NCBI GenBank assembly: GCA_947630925.1
Contig: CANRJM010000022.1
Location: 1 to 36,138 of the forward strand
DNA: 36,138 nt
Origin: an uncultured Lachnospiraceae bacterium
GTDB lineage: Bacteria > Bacillota > Clostridia > Lachnospirales > Lachnospiraceae
Direction: 5' to 3'
Below the pieces are notes generated by a model. The model was given only the letters and a program-made list of their open reading frames with translations. It did no database searches and had not been told where the DNA came from. The position numbers and the translations under genes are program-made. Below are positions 25,217-33,943 of the stretch, piece by piece. How positions within the stretch are numbered: the first letter of the stretch is position 1; the number at the start of each line of letters is the position of its first letter.

Positions 25217-28200
25217 ATGAAAAAGGTAAGAAGAGTTTACGTTGAAAAAAAGATGCCTTATGCCGTCAGGGCAAAAGAATTACAGGAGGAGGTTACCCGT
25301 TATCTCGGGATTCATTCTTTAAAGAACGTTAGAGTATTCATCCGATACGATATAGAGAATTTGAGCGATGAAATATATCAGCAGGCGATTTCTACTGTTT
25401 TTTCAGAGCCGCCGGTAGACGACTGTTTCGAGGAAAAAATTGAAGTGGCTCCGGAAGCTTTGGTATTTTCAGTCGAATATCTGCCGGGACAATTTGACCA
25501 ACGTGCGGATTCTGCTGAGCAATGCGTAAAATTGTTAAGCGAAAAGGAAAATCCGGTGATCCGTTCTGCTACGACATATGTGTTTGAAGGTACATTTTCC
25601 GAAGAAGAGATAAAAAGAATCAAAGATTATTGCATCAATCCCGTAGATTCCCGTGAGACAAATGAAGAAAAACCGGACACATTGGTGCAGAATTTTGAAG
25701 AGCCTGCAGACGTCTCTGTATTCCAAGGCTTCCAGGAGATGGAAGAGGAAGCTTTTCGGAAGCTTTATGATTCCCTGAATCTGGCGATGACCTTTCAGGA
25801 TTTTCTGCATATCCAAAATTATTTTGCAAATGAGGAAAGAAGAGACCCAACGGTAACGGAAATCCGCGTATTGGATACGTATTGGTCGGATCACTGCCGC
25901 CATACGACATTTTTAACGGAACTGAAAAATGTTACGTTTGAAGAAGGCGATTATCAGGAACCGATTCAAAAGGCTTATGAAGATTATCAGGCGGTTCGCA
26001 GAGAAATCTTTCAGGACAGGCCGGACAAGTATGTCTCATTGATGGATATTGCATTGATGGCGATGCGTAAATTAAAAGCGGACGGCAAATTAGAGGATAT
26101 GGAAGAGTCCGATGAGATTAATGCCTGCTCTATTATTGTTCCGGTTGAGGTGGATGGAAAAGAAGAGGAATGGCTTGTATTCTTTAAGAATGAAACACAT
26201 AACCATCCAACGGAAATTGAGCCGTTTGGAGGGGCTGCTACCTGTCTGGGCGGAGCGATCCGGGATCCTTTGTCAGGACGCGGTTATGTATATCAGGCAA
26301 TGCGTGTGACCGGAGCGGCAGATCCGACAGTACCGGTACAGGAGACGTTAAAAGGCAAACTGCCGCAGAGAAAAATCGTAACCGGTGCAGCTCAGGGATA
26401 CAGCTCCTATGGCAACCAGATTGGACTTGCAACTGGTCTGGTCAATGAAATTTACCATCCAAATTATGTTGCAAAGCGTATGGAAATCGGCGCTGTTATG
26501 GGTGCGGCGCCACGTTGTAACGTTATTCGTGAAAACAGCGATCCGGGAGACGTAATCATTCTGTTGGGAGGCCGTACCGGACGGGATGGAATTGGCGGGG
26601 CGACCGGTTCCTCAAAAGCGCATACAACAAAATCCATTGATGTATGCGGCGCAGAGGTGCAGAAGGGGAACGCGCCGACAGAACGCAAGATCCAGCGTCT
26701 GTTCCGTAGGAAAGAAGTTAGTTCGATTATCAAGAAGTGTAATGATTTTGGCGCCGGCGGTGTTTCCGTGGCAATTGGAGAACTGGCTGACGGACTTAGG
26801 ATTCATCTGGACAAGGTTCCTAAAAAATATGCCGGTTTGGATGGTACGGAACTTGCTATTTCTGAATCACAGGAGCGTATGGCAGTTGTAGTTGCCAAAG
26901 AAAATGTCGATGCGATGCTTGCTTTTGCAGAAGAAGAGAATCTGGAGGCTGTCGCAGTAGCTGAAGTAACAGAGGAGCCGAGACTTGTTATGACATGGAG
27001 AAACCATGTCATTGTAGATATTTCCAGGGCGTTTCTGGATACCAACGGCGCGCATCAGGAGACGGATGTTATCGTCAAGATGCCCAAAAAGGAAGAGGAC
27101 TACTTTAAACAGAAGAAAGAAGTATCCGATGTAAAGGCAGCCTGGTTAGATACATTGCAGGACTTAAATGTATGTTCCCAAAAGGGACTGGTGGAGATGT
27201 TTGACAGTTCCATTGGAGCCTCTACTGTAGTAATGCCGTATGGCGGTAAGAAACAGTTGACGCCGACACAGACCATGATCGCAAAACTTCCGGTGTTATC
27301 CGGAGAGTGTGATACGGTAACTATGATGAGTTATGGCATGGACCCTTATTTAACCAGTTGGAGCCCATATCATGGAGCAGTATATGCTGTGATTTCTTCC
27401 ATAGCAAAGATTGTTGCAGCCGGCGGCGATTACAGGAAAATCCGTTTTACCTTTCAGGAATATTTCAGACGTCTGGGGACGGATGCAGTGCGCTGGGGAG
27501 AACCCCTGGCCGCACTTTTGGGCGCGTATGATGCGCAGATGAAGTTAGGTCTTCCGTCCATTGGCGGTAAGGACAGTATGTCCGGTACTTTTGATGATAT
27601 TGACGTTCCGCCGACATTATGTTCTTTTGCAGTAGATATCGCAAAACTTTCAGACATTATCACGCCGGAATTAAAAAAAGCAGGAAATGTTCTGGTAAAA
27701 TTTGATATTCAGAAGGATTCTTATTCGCTGCCGGATTATGACCAGCTCATGCATCTGTACCATGAAATCACAAAGATGATACAGGATCATAAGATTGTAT
27801 CCGCATATGCTGTCGGTATGGGAGGGATCTGCGAGGCGGTTAGTAAAATGGCGTTTGGCAATGCACTTGGCGTTGTTATCAATGAAGGAATAAAGAAAGA
27901 AGATTTATTTACAGAAGATTACGGCTCTATCATTGCAGAAGTTTCTGCGGAGGATTTAGAGCAGCTTACTGTAGAATATACTAAAATTGCAACGATTACA
28001 GAGACCGCAGAGTTTGTCATTGGGGATGCTGTGATTTCTATGGAAGAAGCTCTTGAGAAATGGACAGGCAGATTGGAGGGAGTATTCCCGACACGTTCCG
28101 GCGAAGGACATGCTGTCCTGGAGGATTCCTTATATGACGCAAAAACGGTATATACCGCAAAGAATAAGATAGCAAGACCACAGGTATTTCTTCCGGTATT

Positions 28201-28975
28201 TCCGGGAACAAACTGCGAGTATGATACAGGCAGGGCGTTTGAGCAGGCCGGGGCAGAGGTAAAAACGGTGGTATTTCGGAATATGACAGAGAATCAGATT
28301 GTGGAATCGGTTCAGGCTTTTGAAAGCGCTATACGACAGTCGCAGATTCTGATGTTTTCCGGCGGATTCAGCGCCGGCGACGAACCGGATGGCTCTGCAA
28401 AATTTATTGCATCCATTTTTCGGAATCCGAGAATTATGGATGCTGTCCATGAACTGCTGCAGAAGCGGGATGGTCTGATTCTTGGTATTTGTAATGGCTT
28501 TCAGGCGCTGATTAAGCTTGGGCTGGTGCCATATGGGGAAATCCGGCCGCAGACTGCAGGCGCTCCAACGCTGACAACCAATCGTATCGGCAGGCATATT
28601 TCAAAATCGGTTTATACGAAAGTATGCACCAATCAATCGCCTTGGCTGATGAAGGCGGAGTTAGGCGGCGTATATGCGATTCCGGCTTCTCACGGCGAAG
28701 GACGTTTCGTGGCTTCCGAAGAAGTCTTAAAGAAACTTTTTGAAAATGGTCAGGTAGCGACCAGATATGTAGACTTACAGGGGAATCCAACGATGGATGA
28801 AGATTTTAATCCAAACGCTTCCTATGCAGCGATTGAGGGAATTACCAGTCCGGACGGTCGTGTGCTTGGTAAAATGGCGCATTCTGAGCGTATTGGAAAA
28901 GGAGTTGCTATCAATATTTACGGTAATCAGGATCAGCATATCTTTGCATCCGGCGTATCCTATTATCAAATATAA
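25217..28975 (+). CDS. purL: Phosphoribosylformylglycinamidine synthase (single chain)
   Basis: This 1252-residue enzyme performs step four of purine synthesis, converting FGAR, glutamine and ATP to FGAM. It is the large single-chain form with N-terminal PurS-like region (1-150), two AIRS-type ATP-binding halves (with LDTYWSDHCRHTTF near 220 and FKNETHNHPTEIEPFGGAATCLGG) and a C-terminal glutaminase. The glutaminase triad is visible: C1092 (GICNGFQAL), H1159 and E1161 (SHGEGRF). Many Firmicutes use separate PurS, PurQ and PurL, but the long form is common in Lachnospiraceae. ATG 25217 follows AGAGAGGAA. No other purine genes are nearby. No terminator follows; the tRNA-Gly promoter starts 8 bases after the stop. 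Confidence 0.97.
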   Translation: MKKVRRVYVEKKMPYAVRAKELQEEVTRYLGIHSLKNVRVFIRYDIENLSDEIYQQAISTVFSEPPVDDCFEEKIEVAPEALVFSVEYLPGQFDQRADSAEQCVKLLSEKENPVIRSATTYVFEGTFSEEEIKRIKDYCINPVDSRETNEEKPDTLVQNFEEPADVSVFQGFQEMEEEAFRKLYDSLNLAMTFQDFLHIQNYFANEERRDPTVTEIRVLDTYWSDHCRHTTFLTELKNVTFEEGDYQEPIQKAYEDYQAVRREIFQDRPDKYVSLMDIALMAMRKLKADGKLEDMEESDEINACSIIVPVEVDGKEEEWLVFFKNETHNHPTEIEPFGGAATCLGGAIRDPLSGRGYVYQAMRVTGAADPTVPVQETLKGKLPQRKIVTGAAQGYSSYGNQIGLATGLVNEIYHPNYVAKRMEIGAVMGAAPRCNVIRENSDPGDVIILLGGRTGRDGIGGATGSSKAHTTKSIDVCGAEVQKGNAPTERKIQRLFRRKEVSSIIKKCNDFGAGGVSVAIGELADGLRIHLDKVPKKYAGLDGTELAISESQERMAVVVAKENVDAMLAFAEEENLEAVAVAEVTEEPRLVMTWRNHVIVDISRAFLDTNGAHQETDVIVKMPKKEEDYFKQKKEVSDVKAAWLDTLQDLNVCSQKGLVEMFDSSIGASTVVMPYGGKKQLTPTQTMIAKLPVLSGECDTVTMMSYGMDPYLTSWSPYHGAVYAVISSIAKIVAAGGDYRKIRFTFQEYFRRLGTDAVRWGEPLAALLGAYDAQMKLGLPSIGGKDSMSGTFDDIDVPPTLCSFAVDIAKLSDIITPELKKAGNVLVKFDIQKDSYSLPDYDQLMHLYHEITKMIQDHKIVSAYAVGMGGICEAVSKMAFGNALGVVINEGIKKEDLFTEDYGSIIAEVSAEDLEQLTVEYTKIATITETAEFVIGDAVISMEEALEKWTGRLEGVFPTRSGEGHAVLEDSLYDAKTVYTAKNKIARPQVFLPVFPGTNCEYDTGRAFEQAGAEVKTVVFRNMTENQIVESVQAFESAIRQSQILMFSGGFSAGDEPDGSAKFIASIFRNPRIMDAVHELLQKRDGLILGICNGFQALIKLGLVPYGEIRPQTAGAPTLTTNRIGRHISKSVYTKVCTNQSPWLMKAELGGVYAIPASHGEGRFVASEEVLKKLFENGQVATRYVDLQGNPTMDEDFNPNASYAAIEGITSPDGRVLGKMAHSERIGKGVAINIYGNQDQHIFASGVSYYQI

Positions 28976-28983
28976 AAAAAGTG

Positions 28984-29012
28984 TTGACATTGGAATCAGA
29001 TTCTTGTAAAAT
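28984..29012 (+). promoter_or_regulatory. Promoter of the tRNA-Gly pair
   Basis: TTGACA (28984-28989), a 17-bp spacer and TAAAAT (29007-29012) precede the first tRNA-Gly. A perfect 10-bp hairpin (29016-29025 with 29031-29040) lies between promoter and tRNA, around the expected start site. Confidence 0.8.
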
Positions 29013-29044
29013 AATCATTGTGCTTGTGGAAAGCACAATGAAAC

Positions 29045-29116
29045 GCACGAGTGGCTCAGTGGTGGAGTATCGCCTTGCCAAGGCGAGGGTCGCGGGTTCG
29101 AATCCCGTCTCGTGCT
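29045..29116 (+). tRNA. tRNA-Gly (anticodon GCC), copy 1
   Basis: This 72-base tRNA has acceptor stem GCACGAG/CTCGTGC, D-arm GGCTCAGTGGTGGAGT, anticodon stem TCGCC/GGCGA with loop TTGCCAA (anticodon GCC) and T-arm GCGGGTTCGAATCCCGT. CCA is not encoded. Confidence 0.97.
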
Positions 29117-29179
29117 TTAGTGTTTCATCAGTCAATTACATAGAAAAATGCTATGATAGTCTATAGCAGACAATAAAAT

Positions 29180-29251
29180 GCACGAGTGGCTCAGTGGTGG
29201 AGTATCGCCTTGCCAAGGCGAGGGTCGCGGGTTCGAATCCCGTCTCGTGCT
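29180..29251 (+). tRNA. tRNA-Gly (anticodon GCC), copy 2
   Basis: The sequence is identical to the copy at 29045. The two are separated by 63 bases in which I see no second promoter, so they are probably one transcript. A T7 tract starts at the discriminator base and may end transcription, with the acceptor stem as its hairpin. Confidence 0.97.
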
Positions 29252-29347
29252 TTTTTTAATGGATAGGAATAGAGAACAACAGGGCGCTTTGGTTTTATGA
29301 AAGTTGCAGCTTTGCGCCTTTGCAAAAAGGAAAGGAAGAAAACGGTT

Positions 29348-30976
29348 ATGAAAAAGAAATGGTATCTGATTCTAATACTGTTATTGCTATGTGTGTTAGG
29401 AATTTATTATTACGCAGTTTTTCCGGCTGTCAATATCCATCTGCAATCTTTCTGGATCGCGTTATTTTTTATTCTGGTTTTATTTGGCATGATTTTTGCC
29501 GCAAGGAATATTGTCAGACAGTTGAATCAAAAAAACAGGATGACGCCTTCTAAGCTCAAACAATTTCCATTGGTTTCCAAAGTTTTGTTGGGAGCAGCGG
29601 CTGTCGTGGCAGTTATCCTGATCCTGGGCAGCCTTGCAGGAAGTACTTTTTTCCGCGCAAAATCTTATGCGTCCCTGCAGAAAGTCCATACCTATCAATT
29701 TAGCGAGGATATGGTGGAATCAGACCGGGTAACGGATATTGCCTTGATGGATACCGAGAGTGCAAGAAGGTTTGGCAACCGTAAGATTGGTTCTTTGTCC
29801 GAAGTAGTCAGCCAATACGAAGTGGAAGCGGATTATACGCAGATTAGTATCGATAAAAAGCCAATGAAGGTATCGGCATTAAAATATGCCAGCTTTTTTA
29901 AGTGGTTGAATAACCGTGACAAGGGAGTGCCGGGATATGTCAGGGTAGATCCTGTTACGTCGAATGCAGAATATGTTGCGTTAAAAAAGGGAATGAAATA
30001 TGTTCCGTCGGCGTATTTTAATTACAATTTACAGCGTCATGTACAGTTCAAATATCCTGCTAAGATTATCTCCGGATATCATTTTGAAACAGATGATGAG
30101 GGAAATCCTTTTTATGTTTGTCCGACACTGACAGCGCGTATCGGTCTGTTTAGCGGTATGGACGTAAACGGCGTCATTATCTGCGACCCGGTGACGGGCG
30201 ATTGCAGATATTATACCAATAAAGAGATTCCTTTGTGGATTGACAGTGTGTATGACGGAACGTTGCTAACCAGAAAATATGACTGGTACGGAACGTTATC
30301 CGGAGGATTTTGGAACAGCATCATTGGACAAAAGGGATGTAAACAGACAACGGATGATTATGGCTATAAGATTATTGAGGATGACGTTTGGATTTATACC
30401 GGCGTCACATCTGTTACCGGCGACCAGTCTAATATAGGCTTTGTCCTGATGAACCAACGCACTTCGGAAGCGAAATATTATAAAGTTTCCGGAGCCGAAG
30501 AACATTCTGCCATGGAATCGGCAGAGGGAGCCGTTCAGGAAAAAGGATATCTGGCGTCTTTTCCAAGTTTAATCAATGTATCAGGCGAACCAACGTATAT
30601 TATGGTGTTAAAGGATGATGCGGGCTTAGTAAAAATGTATGCCATGGTCAATGTAGAACAGTACAATATTGTGGCTACGGCTTCCAGCCAGTCGGAGGTA
30701 TTCCAGAAATATAAGCGAATGCTTTCGGAGGATGGAAAAACGGATGTGAAGCAGGAGAGAATGACAACAGACATCCAGGTGCAGGATATTCAGTTTATTG
30801 AAACGGAAGATGGAACCATAGTCTATTTGAAAGATACCAACCGCGCCGTTTATAAACAGGCATTTGAAGAAAATGAAGAACTGATTAAAATCATGCGGGG
30901 GGATCAACTTCATATTGCCTATGAACCGTCAGAAAATGGCATTCATGCACTGATTAGCTTTGAACTTTTAGAGTGA
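29348..30976 (+). CDS. Uncharacterised three-TM protein with large extracytoplasmic domain
   Basis: I do not recognise the family. The 542-residue protein has three hydrophobic segments at about 5-23, 34-51 and 77-97, then a long soluble part (about 105-542) without Cys clusters or repeats. By the charge pattern (basic MKKK start, basic 52-72 between TM2 and TM3) the soluble part probably lies outside. Notable segments are DTESARRFGNRKIGSLSEVVSQYEV, GVPGYVRVDPVTSNAEYV and YHFETDDEGNPFYVCPTL; the last resembles sensor or PepSY-like beta folds only loosely. ATG 29348 was chosen for AAGGAAAGGAAG upstream; the frame is open from 29297. It stands alone between tRNA-Gly and a zinc-ribbon gene. It could be an envelope sensor or assembly factor, but no function is assigned. 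Confidence 0.75.
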   Translation: MKKKWYLILILLLLCVLGIYYYAVFPAVNIHLQSFWIALFFILVLFGMIFAARNIVRQLNQKNRMTPSKLKQFPLVSKVLLGAAAVVAVILILGSLAGSTFFRAKSYASLQKVHTYQFSEDMVESDRVTDIALMDTESARRFGNRKIGSLSEVVSQYEVEADYTQISIDKKPMKVSALKYASFFKWLNNRDKGVPGYVRVDPVTSNAEYVALKKGMKYVPSAYFNYNLQRHVQFKYPAKIISGYHFETDDEGNPFYVCPTLTARIGLFSGMDVNGVIICDPVTGDCRYYTNKEIPLWIDSVYDGTLLTRKYDWYGTLSGGFWNSIIGQKGCKQTTDDYGYKIIEDDVWIYTGVTSVTGDQSNIGFVLMNQRTSEAKYYKVSGAEEHSAMESAEGAVQEKGYLASFPSLINVSGEPTYIMVLKDDAGLVKMYAMVNVEQYNIVATASSQSEVFQKYKRMLSEDGKTDVKQERMTTDIQVQDIQFIETEDGTIVYLKDTNRAVYKQAFEENEELIKIMRGDQLHIAYEPSENGIHALISFELLE

Positions 30977-31070
30977 TTCAGATGATTCTTTTTTAGCTGT
31001 TTCCTCTTGAACGAATATTAGAAAATATAAAAATTGCAGTTTATACAAAAACGGAAGGGATTGTGTTAAT

Positions 31071-31478
31071 ATGCGGGAACGTCTGGCCAGATTTATGCAG
31101 GGGCGGTATGGGGTAGATCAGTTTAGTAATTTTTTGACGGTAGCAGCTTTGTTTTTGCTTGTCATTGCCTTTTTTATACCGGTTCCACGAATGCGGTCCG
31201 GAATGAATTCATTAGCGGTATTGGTTTTTGCTTATTCCTACTATCGCATCTTATCCAGAAATCATGGCAGGCGTTATGCAGAATATCAGTCTTTTTTAAA
31301 ATATTCCCGTCAGTTCCGTTACTACTTTCAGAAAAAGAAAAGCCGTATGCAGCAGAGACGAACGCATAAAATTTTCCGATGTCCTTCCTGCAGACAGGCA
31401 ATACGGATTCCGAGGGGGAAAGGGAAGATTGCGATTACCTGTCCCAAATGCCATACGGAATTTATTCGAAGGAGCTGA
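31071..31478 (+). CDS. Small membrane protein with C-terminal zinc ribbon
   Basis: This 135-residue protein has two hydrophobic segments (about 22-38 and 46-60), a strongly basic stretch (62-101) and a C-terminal zinc ribbon with C104-x2-C107 and C124-x2-C127 (FRCPSCRQAIRIPRGKGKIAITCPKCHTEF). The ribbon is of the type that begins many membrane zinc-ribbon proteins, but it sits at the other end here. AACGGAAGGG precedes ATG 31071. The ribbon and the basic stretch should be cytoplasmic and could bind RNA, DNA or a partner protein. I do not recognise an orthologue with a known role. Confidence 0.75.
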   Translation: MRERLARFMQGRYGVDQFSNFLTVAALFLLVIAFFIPVPRMRSGMNSLAVLVFAYSYYRILSRNHGRRYAEYQSFLKYSRQFRYYFQKKKSRMQQRRTHKIFRCPSCRQAIRIPRGKGKIAITCPKCHTEFIRRS

Positions 31479-31511
31479 CTGCGTTAAAACTGCTTTGGAA
31501 TGGAGAGAAAT

Positions 31512-31751
31512 ATGCGCGAGATGACCTTTAAGATGGAACGTCCCGGACTTGTAGAGACCGGGGAACACGTTACGATCAGCGAAAAAAAAACAGCGTTAAA
31601 TTATTCTTATATTATTGAACCTGCGGTAGCAATGTCCGGCTGTTATAAGGTTAATCAAAGGCTTCATACTTTAGAGGGCGTTGTAAAGGAGATTCAGCAT
31701 ACAAAGCGTGGTTATTATGTCATTGTGGAATTTGACGAAGAACCGCTATAG
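31512..31751 (+). CDS. Small hypothetical protein
   Basis: This 79-residue protein has no signal peptide, membrane segment or known motif. Its second half (LHTLEGVVKEIQHTKRGYYVIVEFDEE) has the look of a small beta barrel. GGAGAG precedes ATG 31512; ATG 31521 is an in-frame alternative. It lies 33 bp after the zinc-ribbon gene and 76 bp before the thioesterase gene, all on the same strand, so the three may share a transcript. Codon use and the ribosome site support a real gene; function unknown. Confidence 0.65.
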   Translation: MREMTFKMERPGLVETGEHVTISEKKTALNYSYIIEPAVAMSGCYKVNQRLHTLEGVVKEIQHTKRGYYVIVEFDEEPL

Positions 31752-31827
31752 GCGCATCCTGTCAATTTTGGAGCGAATCTATGCGCAGACCTGTTTTTAT
31801 AAAATGTATTATGAAATGGAGTAATCG

Positions 31828-32232
31828 ATGTTAGAAAAGGGAATTTTAGGAAAATCCGAGACAATAGTTACAGAAGCGGATACTGCAAAGGCAATGGGCA
31901 GCGGGGAACTGTCTGTATATGCAACGCCGGCTATGATAGCGTTGATGGAAGAAACGGCGTATAAGAGCGTAACTTCCATGTTGGAGGAAGGCATGGGAAG
32001 CGTCGGCACCTCCATAGAGGTGAAACATATCTCTGCTTCTCCCACAGGTATGAAAATTACCTGTGAAAGCGAACTGTTGGAAGTGGATGGAAGACGTCTG
32101 GTCTTCCGCGTCACTGCTTTTGATGAAACAGGAAAGATTGGGGAAGGGCTGCATGAAAGGTTTCTCATCGACAAGAAATCGTTTCAGAATAAGGCGGACA
32201 GAAAATGCGACGGTTCAAAAGGCGGACAGTGA
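31828..32232 (+). CDS. FlK-like acyl-CoA thioesterase (hotdog fold)
   Basis: This 134-residue protein belongs to the thioesterase superfamily branch of fluoroacetyl-CoA thioesterase FlK. The FlK triad Thr42-Glu50-His76 has matching residues here with identical spacing: T33 (YATPAM), E41 (LMEETAY) and H67 (EVKHISASPTG). The ending ETGKIGEGLHERFLID is typical of the family. Such proteins hydrolyse short acyl-CoAs; there is no reason to expect fluoroacetate as the substrate. TGGAG precedes ATG 31828 by 6 bases. It converges on the butyryl-CoA:acetate CoA-transferase gene, sharing a terminator, so it may remove a stray acyl-CoA of that pathway. Substrate is inference. Confidence 0.85.
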   Translation: MLEKGILGKSETIVTEADTAKAMGSGELSVYATPAMIALMEETAYKSVTSMLEEGMGSVGTSIEVKHISASPTGMKITCESELLEVDGRRLVFRVTAFDETGKIGEGLHERFLIDKKSFQNKADRKCDGSKGGQ

Positions 32233-32270
32233 CTGTAAAATAACAGAGAATCAGAACGTTGGATGGTTCA

Positions 32271-32325
32271 AAAAAACACCACAAATGTCAGGCGGTTATC
32301 CAAAACATTTGTGGTGCATTTTTTG
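32271..32325. terminator. Bidirectional terminator between thioesterase and CoA-transferase genes
   Basis: CACCACAAATGT (32277-32288) and ACATTTGTGGTG (32305-32316) form a perfect 12-bp stem. A6 precedes it and T6 follows it, so it works as a terminator on both strands, between two convergent genes. Confidence 0.88.
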
Positions 32326-32329
32326 TTAT

Positions 32330-32395
32330 TTTTCTAACGTTTTTTGCTGTATTTTCTAATGTTTTTTACTTTGTTTTCTAACGTTTGTTGCTCTG
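32330..32395. repeat. Three tandem 22-bp imperfect repeats across the CoA-transferase stop codon
   Basis: The units are 32330-32351, 32352-32373 and 32374-32395. Each starts TTTTCTAA(C/T)G on the + strand, and they differ at a few positions. The third unit holds the last codons and stop of the CoA-transferase gene (- strand); the other two are copies of that end lying in the 3' untranslated region. Confidence 0.8.
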
Positions 32396-33721
32396 TCTCC
32401 AGATATGCATCTTCTCTGCTTCTGCAATCAGTTCCTCACGGAAGTCCGGATGCGCCACGGAAATAATGGCTTCTGCTATTTGCCATGTAGAAAGGCCTTT
32501 CAGATTTACGATACCGTATTCTGTTACAAAATAATGTACATTGGCGCGGGTATCCGTGACAATGGAGCCGTTATTCAGGGTAGGCGTGATTCTTGACTTT
32601 ACCGTACCATCCTTCTGTGTAAAGGTGGAAGACATACAGATAAAAGATTTACCGCCGTTAGAAAGATAAGCGCCCAGTACGAAGTCAAGCTGTCCGCCTG
32701 CGCCGCTGATTTGTTTTGTGCCTGCAGATTCTGCATTGACCTGTCCAAATAAATCAATATCAACCGCATTATTGATGGAGATAAAATTGTCCAGTGCAGA
32801 AATCTGGCGGATATCATTTGTATAATCGACAGGAGCGCTCATACATTCCGGGTTTTCATCCAGATAATCGTATAATTTCTGTGTTCCTGCACCAAAGGCG
32901 TAAACCTGACGCCCTTTATCAATCCTTTTTTTCTGTCCGGTAATTTTACCGGCTTTTGCAATATCGACAAAAGCGTCTACATACATTTCCGTATGTACGC
33001 CCAAATCCTTTAAATCAGATTGTGCAATCAGGGATCCGACAGCATTTGGCATACCGCCGATACCAAGCTGTAAACATGCGCCGTTCGGAATTTCATTTAC
33101 AATATATTTTGCAACGGCTTCGTCAACTTCCGTAGCAGGCGCGCCGCTGCCCATAGAAGCAATGGCAGGGTTTTGCCCTTCGACAATCATGTCTACCTGG
33201 CTGATATGGATGCCTTCTTCGAAACCGCCATAACAGCGGGGCATATTTTTATTTACTTCCACAATGACCGTTTCAGCGCATTCACAGCATGCCATCATAT
33301 GAGAGGCGTTCGGGCCAAAGTTAAAGTAACCGTGCTTATCCATTGGCGCCACTTGGAACATTGCAATATTAGAAGGCGTTTTGGAGTCTCTGTAATAACG
33401 GGGAAGCTCAGAATAGCGGATTGGCGCATAGAAAGAAAATCCTTTGGCGATCGCTTTTCTTTCAATACCGCTCATATGCCATGAGTTCCATGTCATATGT
33501 TCCGCAGGGTTGTCAATTTTAAAAATTTCCGGTTCCCACATGATAATGCCGCCTCGAAAATTAACATCTGTCAGGGAAGGCAGACGTTTTGCCATTGCGG
33601 CGTCCAGGGTAACCGGAACGCCGGTGCACCAGCCATAATCTACCCAGTCTCCCGATTTTACGACTTTTACAGCTTCATCGGCTGTTGTCAGCTTGTCGTG
33701 GTACATTATTTCAAAATCCAT
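32378..33721 (-). CDS. but: Butyryl-CoA:acetate CoA-transferase
   Basis: This 447-residue cytoplasmic enzyme of CoA-transferase family I moves CoA from butyryl-CoA to acetate, the last step of butyrate formation in many gut Lachnospiraceae. Visible signatures are GIGGMPNAV (221-229), [11 protein letters not shown] (241-251) and [22 protein letters not shown] (326-347). E245 aligns with the catalytic Glu238 of 4-hydroxybutyrate CoA-transferase. Length matches But enzymes. AGAGG precedes the ATG. A 4-hydroxybutyrate or other short-chain CoA-transferase is the alternative; divergence from thl-crt favours But. It has its own promoter and a leader of about 119 bases. Confidence 0.88.
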   Translation of the reverse strand: MDFEIMYHDKLTTADEAVKVVKSGDWVDYGWCTGVPVTLDAAMAKRLPSLTDVNFRGGIIMWEPEIFKIDNPAEHMTWNSWHMSGIERKAIAKGFSFYAPIRYSELPRYYRDSKTPSNIAMFQVAPMDKHGYFNFGPNASHMMACCECAETVIVEVNKNMPRCYGGFEEGIHISQVDMIVEGQNPAIASMGSGAPATEVDEAVAKYIVNEIPNGACLQLGIGGMPNAVGSLIAQSDLKDLGVHTEMYVDAFVDIAKAGKITGQKKRIDKGRQVYAFGAGTQKLYDYLDENPECMSAPVDYTNDIRQISALDNFISINNAVDIDLFGQVNAESAGTKQISGAGGQLDFVLGAYLSNGGKSFICMSSTFTQKDGTVKSRITPTLNNGSIVTDTRANVHYFVTEYGIVNLKGLSTWQIAEAIISVAHPDFREELIAEAEKMHIWRQSNKR

Positions 33722-33846
33722 ATTTTAACCTCTTTCTGTGCCAGAAAAATAGGCTCTGTACATTGCGTTTGCAAACTGGCACTTATGCAAACCTGACAGA
33801 AAAGTCAAATACCCCGCAGCCTGCTGGGGCATGCCTTATCTTCTAT

Positions 33847-33875
33847 AAAATAACACTTTTGTACATTCTTTTCAA
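33847..33875 (-). promoter_or_regulatory. Promoter of but
   Basis: On the - strand TTGAAA (33875-33870), a 17-bp spacer and TATTTT (33852-33847). The start should be near 33840, leaving a leader of about 119 bases. Confidence 0.65.
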
Positions 33876-33914
33876 CATTTATTGTTTTTTGCGTTCATAT
33901 CTTATGAAAAATGC

Positions 33915-33943
33915 TTGAAAAATTAGGCACTATGATATATATT
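33915..33943 (+). promoter_or_regulatory. Promoter of thl-crt
   Basis: TTGAAA (33915-33920), a 17-bp spacer and TATATT (33938-33943). The start should be near 33950, giving a leader of about 90 bases. Confidence 0.65.

Noticed and set aside
28911-29166. Open frames on both strands over the first tRNA-Gly
   Set aside because: They translate the tRNA and its promoter; identical peptide fragments arise from the tRNA sequence itself.
29045-29251. Two identical 72-bp direct repeats, as in an array or att sites
   Set aside because: Both are complete tRNA-Gly genes, and no integrase or cargo lies between them.
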